From contig DVGD01000285.1 in assembly GCA_018712905.1 (NCBI GenBank), positions 1 through 7,695 of the forward strand: a DNA stretch of 7,695 nucleotides. The letters run 5' to 3'. Source of the stretch: Candidatus Avoscillospira stercoripullorum. Its GTDB lineage: Bacteria > Bacillota > Clostridia > Oscillospirales > Oscillospiraceae. This document shows, piece by piece, positions 1 through 5,172 of the stretch. The translations under genes and the position numbers were made by a program. How positions within the stretch are numbered: position 1 is the first letter of the stretch; each line of letters begins with the position of its first letter. The notes beneath the pieces were generated by a model. It worked only from the letters and a program-made list of their open reading frames with translations. It was not told the DNA's origin and did not search any database.

Positions 1-4
1 GTGC

Positions 5-38
5 GGATTTTGAAACTTTCAAAAAAGTTTCAAAATCC
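5..38. repeat. Perfect 15-bp inverted repeat with 4-base loop
   Basis: Bases 5-19 are the exact reverse complement of 24-38, separated by CAAA. The stem is mostly A/T with GG/CC at its base. There is no T-tract after it on the plus strand, so it is not a textbook plus-strand terminator. It could be the 3' structure of a gene outside the window or a dispersed intergenic repeat. The sequence alone does not decide. Confidence 0.75.
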
Positions 39-83
39 TGTTTGATTGAACGCGCGGTGGGCTTTTTGCCCCCCGCACACCCC

Positions 84-122
84 CCCCGCTGCTCTGTCCC
101 ATCAGTCTTCTGCGGGGTTTTT
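84..122 (+). terminator. Possible intrinsic terminator
   Basis: CCCCGC (84-89) can pair with GCGGGG (112-117), which is followed directly by five T (118-122). The 22-base loop is long and the stem only six base pairs, so this is a weak call. If real, it would end a plus-strand transcript entering from left of the window. Confidence 0.3.
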
Positions 123-354
123 CAACAGTCTGACCCTTACGGGCACAGCTGGGGAAAAATGTATGTTTCCAAATTGTAACTTTTCGATGAAATTGAGAGA
201 AAATTGGTTCACAGAATCGAGGCGCAACGCTAGAATGAGCACGAACTCCGAACGCAGGTGAGGACAATTTCTGCGGCGTTATGCCGAATTGGTTGATCTC
301 TTCTGGTGGCGGGTTTTTATTTTGCTGTAACATATATTTAAAGGAGGTTGTTCC

Positions 355-708
355 ATGAGAAAAGTAAGATGGGGGAGTATCCTACTTGGCCTGATGATGC
401 TCCTCACGCTGCGGACTGTGACGGCATTTGCAGCCGAGACAACGGTCGCAGCCACAGATAATGCGGCTGCCAATGGGCAGGCGCTGGTGGATGCTGTGAG
501 CCAGGCATCCGAAGGGGATACCATTGTCATTTCCGCAGGGACATATGACTTGCCAAAAAACACCTATGTCCGTTTTTACTGGATCGGTTCATTGGCCATG
601 GGGGATTTTTGCGCAGAAAAAAACAGCCGCCACAATGGGTGCCCCCTGGTACGCAAAATGCAGAAAATGGGGCTGAAATTCAGCCCCAACACAATTACTC
701 TATCATGA
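355..708 (+). pseudogene. Truncated secreted beta-helix-type protein (N-terminal remnant)
   Basis: The ATG at 355 has a strong ribosome binding site (AAGGAGG, 341-347, seven bases upstream), so the start is convincing. Residues 1-27 form a classic Sec signal peptide: basic start (RKVRW), a hydrophobic stretch (about 8-18), and a cleavage site near AFA|AE. The next segment (NGQALVDAVSQASEGDTIVI, then SAGTYDLP) matches the first strand-turn unit of right-handed parallel beta-helix proteins of the pectate-lyase/chondroitinase-B type, secreted proteins usually of several hundred residues. From about residue 70 (near base 565) this pattern stops. The frame runs through unrelated, Cys- and basic-rich sequence, including a DNA palindrome, to a stop at 706-708. 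I infer that an insertion or deletion removed the body of the gene. It might still yield a 117-residue exported peptide. The full-length function cannot be named. Confidence 0.6.
668..688. repeat. 21-base perfect palindrome
   Basis: TGGGGCTGAA (668-677) and TTCAGCCCCA (679-688) are exact reverse complements around a single central A. Read on the minus strand the stem is followed by TTTT, so it could act as a weak terminator in that direction. It could also be a mobile-element end or a protein-binding site. Confidence 0.7.
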
Positions 709-800
709 AAGCCAGAAAGCGTCAATAATAAGACGGTGAAATTTCAGGATTTCTCCCATTTGCACAGGAAAAGCGCAATAAATTTATGGGGTATTCCGTC

Positions 801-829
801 TTGCAAAAATCCCTTCCAGGGGGTATGAT
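801..829 (+). promoter_or_regulatory. Orphan sigma-A-type promoter
   Basis: TTGCAA (801-806) and TATGAT (824-829) are separated by exactly 17 bases, which is close to consensus. Transcription would begin near 836 and run right. No real gene follows on the plus strand before the oppositely oriented ygiQ. The only nearby frame, an ATG at 846 to a stop at 894-896, gives 16 residues with a purine run too close to its ATG. The transcript would contain the hairpin at 919-980. Confidence 0.5.
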
Positions 830-918
830 AAAGACACAAAAGGAAATGAACTTCAAAGAAAAAGAACATTTCCCATACCGCAGAAAGCGAGGTTAGCCAC
901 AGATGGAACCCACCTTTG

Positions 919-980
919 AAGCGGAATAGCCCTTGACGAGTTGCAGTGATTAGGCAATCTTGTCAAGGGCTATTCTGCGT
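919..980. repeat. Long hairpin just beyond the ygiQ stop codon
   Basis: Bases 919-937 pair with 962-980 over 19 positions, with one mismatch and one G-T wobble. The 24-base loop can form a second small stem (TTGC 941-944 with GCAA 953-956). The structure begins one base beyond the ygiQ stop codon (981-983). Neither direction has a T-tract after the stem, so it is not a canonical intrinsic terminator. It may protect the 3' end of the ygiQ messenger, be part of a small RNA started at 801-829, or be a mobile-element end. Confidence 0.65.
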
Positions 981-2885
981 CTATCTCCGGCTGCCCCGTC
1001 CCTTGCCGCCTCTGGCAGGGGGCGTTTTTTTGTCCCGCTGCCCCCGATGGCTGGAGGTGGGCTTCTTGGGCATGGGCTTGGAGCGCTCGCCCGGCGCAGG
1101 CGGGATGAGGCACTTTTTCCCGTAGCCAATGAGATCGGTGCGCCCGGCCTTTACCAGCGCTTCGTGTACCAGGCGGTAATTTTTCGGGTTTTTATATTGG
1201 ATCAGCGCCCGCTGCATGGCCTTTTCATGGGGATTGGTGGGCACGTATACCGGCTTCATGGTGCGCGGATCCAGGCCGGTGTCGTACATCACCGTGGACA
1301 CTGTAGAGGGCGTGGGGTAGAAGTCCTGCACCTGCTCGGGGTTGTAGCCGATGTCCCGGAGGTACTCGGCCAGGGCGACGGCCTCCTTTAACGTGGAGCC
1401 GGGGTGGGAGGACATGAGATAGGGCACCACAAACTGCTTGAGCCCCATCTGCCGGTTGAGCCGGTCGTACTTTTCGAGAAACGCCTCATAGACCCGGTTC
1501 CGGGGCTTTCCCATGAGGTCGAGCACCGCGTCGGCCACGTGCTCCGGCGCCACCTTCAGCTGGCCGGATACATGGTATTTCACCAGCTCCTTGAAGAAGG
1601 TGTCGTTGTGATCGGCTAAGAGATAGTCAAACCGGATGCCGCTGCGGATGAAGACCTTCTTCACCCCCGGGAGCTTGCGGAGCTTCCGCAGGAGGCTCAG
1701 ATAGTCGCTGTGGTCGGCCTTGAGGTTTCTGCACGGCGTGGGGAAGAGGCACTGCCGGTTCTGGCACACGCCCTTGGTGAGCTGCTTGTCGCAGGCCGGG
1801 TGGCGGAAGTTGGCCGTGGGGCCGCCCACGTCGTGGATGTAGCCCTTGAAGTCCGGGTCGGCGATGATCTTCTCGGCCTCGGCCAGGATGGATTCATGGC
1901 TTCTCGCCTGGATGATCCGCCCCTGGTGGAAGGTGAGGGCGCAGAAGCTGCATGCGCCGAAACAGCCCCGGCAGGAGACCAGGCTGAACTTCACCTCGGC
2001 AATGGCCGGCACGCCGCCCAAGGCTTCATAGCTGGGGTGGTAGGTTCTGGCGTAGGGCAGATCGTAGACGTGATCCATCTCAGCCTGGGTCAGAGGCTTC
2101 TGAGGCGGATTTTGCACTACAAAGAGGTTCTTTCCATAGGGCTCCACCAGCCGCTTGGCGGTGAAGGGGTCGGTGTTCTGGCTCTGGATGCGGAAGCTCT
2201 CGGCATACTTTCTGCCGTTGGCCACGATCTCCTCATAGGAGGGCAGCACGATCTGCTCCACGGCGCCGTCGGGCTCCTTGCAGGAAAACACCGTGCCGTC
2301 GATCCAGGTGATGTCCTTGGCTTTCATGCCGCTATTGAGGGCGTCGGCAATCTCCACCACCGCCCGCTCTCCCATGCCGTACATCAGAAGGTCTGCCTGG
2401 GAATCGAGAAGGATAGAGCGCTTGCGCTTGCCCGACCAGTAGTCGTAGTGGGCGAGGCGCCGGAGGCTTGCCTCGATGCCGCCCAGAAGAATGGTGGCGT
2501 GGGGATAGACCCGGCGGATGAGGTTACAGTAGACCACCGCCGCGTAGTCCGGCCGCTTGCCCATGACGCCGCCGGGGGTGAAGGCGTCAGTCTCCCGGCG
2601 GCGCTTGGAGACGGAGTAGTGGTTGACCATGGAATCCATATTGCCGCCCATGACGAGAAAGCCCAGCCGTGGCTCTCCCAGGGCGCGGATGGAGTCGGGA
2701 TTTTTCCAGTCCGGCTGGGAGAGGATGCCCACGTTGTAGCCCGCATCCTCCAGCACGCGGCTGATGATGGCGTGGCCGAAGGAGGGATGATCCACGTAGG
2801 CGTCGCCGATGACGTAGACGAAGTCGCACTGCGTCCAGCCCCGGTCTTCCATATCCTGCTTGGAGATGGGGAGAAATTCAGCCAT
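981..2885 (-). CDS. ygiQ: YgiQ family radical SAM protein (UPF0313)
   Basis: This 634-residue protein has the layout of the YgiQ/UPF0313 family. It opens with a cobalamin-binding-like fold (YVIGDAYVDHPSFG, about 25-38), although cobalamin use is not established for the family. The radical SAM CxxxCxxC motif lies at C308, C312 and C315 and binds the [4Fe-4S] cluster that cleaves S-adenosylmethionine. A second cysteine set (C365, C374, C379, C385) follows GGPTANF and is a family feature. The last roughly 35 residues are Lys/Arg/Pro-rich and probably disordered. The substrate is unknown. The ATG at 2885 has AGGAGG just upstream, overlapping the dut stop codon, and the gap is nine bases. It is therefore the last gene of an mnmA-dut-ygiQ operon, possibly translationally coupled to dut. 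Length and motifs look intact. Confidence 0.95.
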   Translation of the reverse strand: MAEFLPISKQDMEDRGWTQCDFVYVIGDAYVDHPSFGHAIISRVLEDAGYNVGILSQPDWKNPDSIRALGEPRLGFLVMGGNMDSMVNHYSVSKRRRETDAFTPGGVMGKRPDYAAVVYCNLIRRVYPHATILLGGIEASLRRLAHYDYWSGKRKRSILLDSQADLLMYGMGERAVVEIADALNSGMKAKDITWIDGTVFSCKEPDGAVEQIVLPSYEEIVANGRKYAESFRIQSQNTDPFTAKRLVEPYGKNLFVVQNPPQKPLTQAEMDHVYDLPYARTYHPSYEALGGVPAIAEVKFSLVSCRGCFGACSFCALTFHQGRIIQARSHESILAEAEKIIADPDFKGYIHDVGGPTANFRHPACDKQLTKGVCQNRQCLFPTPCRNLKADHSDYLSLLRKLRKLPGVKKVFIRSGIRFDYLLADHNDTFFKELVKYHVSGQLKVAPEHVADAVLDLMGKPRNRVYEAFLEKYDRLNRQMGLKQFVVPYLMSSHPGSTLKEAVALAEYLRDIGYNPEQVQDFYPTPSTVSTVMYDTGLDPRTMKPVYVPTNPHEKAMQRALIQYKNPKNYRLVHEALVKAGRTDLIGYGKKCLIPPAPGERSKPMPKKPTSSHRGQRDKKTPPARGGKGRGSRR

Positions 2886-2894
2886 ACGCGCCTC

Positions 2895-3332
2895 CTATCT
2901 GGTGCCGGTGGAGCCGAAGCCCCCAGTGCCCCGCTGGGTGTCGGACAGGGTGTCCGTTTCCAAAAACTGCGCCGTGAGATAGGGCACCAGCACCAGCTGG
3001 GCAATGCGCTCTCCGGGCTCGATCACCTGGGTCTGGCTTCCGTGGTTATGGATGGCGGTTTTCAGCTCCCCGCGATAGTCGCTGTCGATGACGCCCACCT
3101 TGTTGGCCGGCGCCAAATCCCGCTTGAGGGCAAGGCCGCTGCGGCCGAACACCAGCCCCACATAGCCCCGCGGGATCTCCACGGCCAACCCCGTGGGGAT
3201 CATTTTCGTCTCGCCGGGGGCGATGGTCACGGCTTCGGGCAGGCAGGCGCAGAGATCCGCCCCGGCGGCCTCCGCCGTGGCGTAAACCGGCAGCTTGGCC
3301 GCCGGATGGAGCTTTTTCACAGGTACTTCCAT
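2895..3332 (-). CDS. dut: dUTP diphosphatase (dUTPase)
   Basis: A cytosolic homotrimeric dUTPase of 145 residues that hydrolyses dUTP to dUMP and pyrophosphate. This keeps uracil out of DNA and supplies dUMP for thymidylate. All five family motifs are present in order: AGADL (24-28), GRSGLALK (63-70), GVIDSDYRGEL (80-90), PGERIAQLV (106-114) and the C-terminal RGTGGFGSTG (134-143). D83 corresponds to the aspartate that activates the catalytic water. An in-frame ATG lies 12 codons upstream. I chose the ATG at 3332 because AAAGGA sits eight bases before it and family proteins start this way (MEVPVKKLHP). It lies 22 bases after the mnmA stop codon and 9 bases before ygiQ, so it is the middle gene of that operon. 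Confidence 0.96.
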   Translation of the reverse strand: MEVPVKKLHPAAKLPVYATAEAAGADLCACLPEAVTIAPGETKMIPTGLAVEIPRGYVGLVFGRSGLALKRDLAPANKVGVIDSDYRGELKTAIHNHGSQTQVIEPGERIAQLVLVPYLTAQFLETDTLSDTQRGTGGFGSTGTR

Positions 3333-3354
3333 GGCGCGTATCCTTTCTAAGAGA

Positions 3355-4383
3355 TTACCAGGCGGCACGGATGATGCCGCCGCCCAAGAGCAGGGAGCCG
3401 TCGTAAAATACCGCCGACTGTCCCGGCGTCACGGCGCGCTGGGGCGCATCGAAGATCACTACCACGCCGCCGTCCCGGGGACGGAGGGTGCAGGGGGCGG
3501 CCTGCTGGCTGTAGCGTATTTTGGCCTGGGCGCGGCGGGGCGCGTCCAGGGTGTCGAAGGGGATGAAGTTCACCTGTTCCACCGCAACGTGGCGGCGGTA
3601 GAGGGCTTCATCCGGCCCCAGGCGCACATTGCCGCCGGGCTCTTTGTCCACCACATAGATTCGGCTGCCGTAGGCCACCTCCAGCCCCCGCCGCTGGCCG
3701 ATGGTGTAGGCCTCCATGCCCTTGTGGGCGCCCAGATCCATTCCATCGGGGGCGATGAAGTGGCCGGGGTGGAGGGAGACGCCGTCAGCCTGCAGGAAGG
3801 CCAGATAGTCCCCGTCAGGGATAAAGCAGATATCCTGGCTGTCATGCTTGGAGGAGACGGAGAGTCCCTCCCGGGCGGTGAGCGCCCGGGCGTCGGCCTT
3901 GGTCATCTCGCCCATGGGGAGGATGATTCTGGCCAGCTGTTCTTGGGTGAGTTGGTAGAGCATATAGGTCTGATCCTTGGCTTCGTCCCGTGCGGTATAG
4001 ACCAGCCAGCGGCCATATTCCTTGGTCACGCGGGCATAGTGGCCGGTGGCGATGGAATCATAGCCCAAGGAGAGAGCGGTGTCGAGAAAGCGGCCGAATT
4101 TTATGGCCTTGTTGCAAAAAATACAGGGATTGGGGGTCAGTCCCTGCTGATAGGCTGCTTCAAAGGGGGCAATCACATCCCGGCGGAACTCCGCCTGCCA
4201 GTCAAACTGGTAAAAGCCCACGCCCAGCGCCTGGGCGGTGCGGCGGGCATCCTCGGCCTCCCGGGCGGCAAAGGGATGGAGCACCATGGTGGCGCCGTCC
4301 ACCGCGCAGCCCTCGTCGCGGAGGGTAATCACGGCGGCGGCAGAATCCACGCCCCCGGAAAGCCCCGCGAGAATTTTTTTCAT
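3355..4383 (-). CDS. mnmA: tRNA-specific 2-thiouridylase MnmA
   Basis: MnmA adenylates and then thiolates U34 in the wobble position of Lys, Glu and Gln tRNAs. This 342-residue copy has the ATP-binding PP-loop SGGVDS (9-14), the PNPCIFCNKAIKFG segment (84-97), TGHYAR (113-118), KDQTYML (136-142), and SQDICFI (182-188). The classical reactive pair is C90 and C186. The extra C87 makes a CxxC, the arrangement linked to [4Fe-4S]-type MnmA enzymes. The TIGQRRGL segment (227-234) and a C-terminal beta-barrel region follow. It is slightly shorter than the usual 355-370 residues. The ATG at 4383 has AAAGGA nine bases upstream and begins at MKKILAGLSGG. A longer frame reaching 4719 is not credible, because it would run across the promoter and into yfbR. 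It heads the mnmA-dut-ygiQ operon. Many Clostridia carry two MnmA paralogues, so this may not be the only copy. Confidence 0.94.
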   Translation of the reverse strand: MKKILAGLSGGVDSAAAVITLRDEGCAVDGATMVLHPFAAREAEDARRTAQALGVGFYQFDWQAEFRRDVIAPFEAAYQQGLTPNPCIFCNKAIKFGRFLDTALSLGYDSIATGHYARVTKEYGRWLVYTARDEAKDQTYMLYQLTQEQLARIILPMGEMTKADARALTAREGLSVSSKHDSQDICFIPDGDYLAFLQADGVSLHPGHFIAPDGMDLGAHKGMEAYTIGQRRGLEVAYGSRIYVVDKEPGGNVRLGPDEALYRRHVAVEQVNFIPFDTLDAPRRAQAKIRYSQQAAPCTLRPRDGGVVVIFDAPQRAVTPGQSAVFYDGSLLLGGGIIRAAW

Positions 4384-4403
4384 GGAATCACGTCCTTTGC
4401 TAT

Positions 4404-4432
4404 ATCCTACAATATCCCATGGAAAAAAGCAA
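4404..4432 (-). promoter_or_regulatory. Promoter of the mnmA-dut-ygiQ operon
   Basis: On the minus strand TTGCTT (4432-4427) and TAGGAT (4409-4404) are 17 bases apart. The predicted start of transcription is near 4397, about 14 bases before the mnmA ATG, so the leader would be very short. The AAAGGA binding site (4398-4393) would lie at the very 5' end. The -35 fits moderately and the -10 keeps four of six consensus bases. Confidence 0.45.
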
Positions 4433-4471
4433 GAAATCCCCGGCCAAAAAAGCGTTTTGGCCAAGGATTTC
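4433..4471. repeat. 39-base dyad in the mnmA/yfbR intergenic region
   Basis: GAAATCC (4433-4439) pairs with GGATTTC (4465-4471) and GGCCAAAA (4442-4449) with TTTTGGCC (4455-4462). A two-base mismatch (CC opposite AA) lies between the two stems and the loop is AAGCG. It directly abuts the mnmA -35 element and lies between two divergent promoters. That position suits an operator, although no known regulator motif is recognised. A relic hairpin is the alternative. Confidence 0.65.
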
Positions 4472-4536
4472 CCCAAAAGCGAGGTTAATTTTGGAGGGAA
4501 TGAAATGCGACGGAACGGTTTTCCTTTTGCCCCGGC

Positions 4537-4573
4537 TGTGGTACAATTTATGGGACTTCTATTGTGGTACAAT
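4537..4573 (+). promoter_or_regulatory. Two direct copies of an extended -10 promoter before yfbR
   Basis: The 11-base string TGTGGTACAAT occurs at 4537-4547 and again at 4563-4573, offset by 26 bases. Each copy contains TGG-TACAAT, an extended -10 element. The first has a weak -35 (TTTTCC, 4519-4524, 17-base spacer). The second has no good -35 and would rely on the extended -10. The second would start transcription near 4580, leaving a leader of under 20 bases to the ATG at 4597. Confidence 0.45.
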
Positions 4574-4596
4574 GAGGTCGAAAGGAGCGCGATACC

Positions 4597-5172
4597 ATGC
4601 AGCATCGATTTTTTGCCCTGATCTCCCGCATGCGGTATATCAGCCGCTGGGGGCTCATGCGCAATACCTTTGAGGAAAACGTCCAGGAGCACAGCCACAT
4701 GGTGGCGGTGCTGGCTCACGGCCTGGCCATGATCCAGCGGGATATTTTAAAGGAGCCCGCCGACCCGGAGCGCTGCGCCACGGCGGCGCTGTTTCACGAC
4801 GCCTCGGAAATTCTCACCGGGGATCTCCCCACGCCCATCAAGTACTATAATCCCGATATCCGCAAGGCCTATAAGGCCGTGGAGGCCGTGTCGGCGCAGA
4901 AGCTTTTGAGCATGCTGCCCGCGGAGCTCCAGCCGGGATACGAGCCGCTGCTCACCGAGTCGGATCCGGGGGTCAAGCGTATCGTCAAGGCGGCGGACAA
5001 GCTCTCGGCCTATATCAAGTGCCTGGAGGAGCTCAAGGCCGGCAACAGCGAGTTTGAGTCGGCGGCAAAGCAGACCATGGAGGCCATGGTGGCCATGGAG
5101 CTGCCGTGCCTGGACTGGTTCTTGACCCATTGCCTGGAGAGCTTCCGCCTGAATCTCGACCAGCTGGAGTGA
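4597..5172 (+). CDS. yfbR: 5'-deoxynucleotidase, YfbR-like HD-domain protein
   Basis: A metal-dependent HD-domain phosphatase that removes the 5' phosphate from deoxyribonucleoside monophosphates in the cytosol. At 191 residues it is close to E. coli YfbR (199) and aligns almost without gaps at the N terminus, offset by one residue. Metal ligands are H32, H67-D68 and D134 (E. coli H33, H68-D69, D137). E71 follows the HD pair. R17-W18 match the E. coli R18-W19 pair that selects against ribonucleotides, so deoxy specificity is expected. AAAGGAG (4581-4587) lies nine bases before the ATG at 4597. It is divergent from the mnmA-dut-ygiQ operon. With Dut nearby, it points to control of dUMP and other dNMP pools. 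Its TGA (5170-5172) abuts the stop codon of the convergent gene. Confidence 0.93.
   Translation: MQHRFFALISRMRYISRWGLMRNTFEENVQEHSHMVAVLAHGLAMIQRDILKEPADPERCATAALFHDASEILTGDLPTPIKYYNPDIRKAYKAVEAVSAQKLLSMLPAELQPGYEPLLTESDPGVKRIVKAADKLSAYIKCLEELKAGNSEFESAAKQTMEAMVAMELPCLDWFLTHCLESFRLNLDQLE

Larger units (their letters stand above)
1..354. other. Noncoding, AT-richer stretch before the first gene
   Basis: I see no convincing gene here. Open frames on both strands lack a ribosome binding site and a recognisable protein. The stretch contains a perfect inverted repeat (5-38), a GC-rich imperfect hairpin (54-62 with 68-76), a run of eight C (80-87), and a possible terminator (84-122). From about 120 onward the base composition is clearly lower in GC than the conserved genes further right. 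The last 14 bases carry the ribosome binding site of the gene starting at 355. I could not identify a convincing promoter for that gene. Confidence 0.6.
565..980. other. Unassigned AT-rich segment with hairpins and an orphan promoter
   Basis: This starts at the apparent breakpoint in the beta-helix gene and ends at the ygiQ stop codon. No recognisable protein reads through it on either strand. It contains a 21-base palindrome (668-688), a near-consensus promoter (801-829), paired segments GGAAATG (842-848) with CATTTCC (867-873) and GGTATG (822-827) with CATACC (874-879), and a long hairpin (919-980). Its composition and structure differ from the neighbouring conserved genes. I infer a remnant of mobile DNA or an RNA gene, without direct proof. 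Confidence 0.5.

Noticed and set aside
846..896. 16-codon open frame after the orphan promoter
   Set aside because: The purine-rich run is one base from the ATG, too close for a binding site, and a frame this short is expected by chance.
1710..3350. 546-codon plus-strand open frame opposite ygiQ and dut
   Set aside because: It is antisense to two clearly conserved genes, has no ribosome binding site or recognisable domain, and is explained by GC-rich third positions keeping the opposite strand open.
3333..3368. Dut start 12 codons upstream at 3368
   Set aside because: It would overlap the end of mnmA and the extra residues (MPPGNLLERIRA) are not family-like. The binding site favours 3332.
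3295..4488. 397-codon plus-strand open frame opposite mnmA
   Set aside because: It is antisense to mnmA, with all its motifs on the other strand, and its Gly/His/Ala-rich composition is typical of a shadow frame.
4384..4719. Extension of MnmA upstream to a start at 4719
   Set aside because: The extension crosses the divergent promoters and the yfbR start, lacks a binding site, and family proteins begin at the PP-loop (MKKILAGLSGG).
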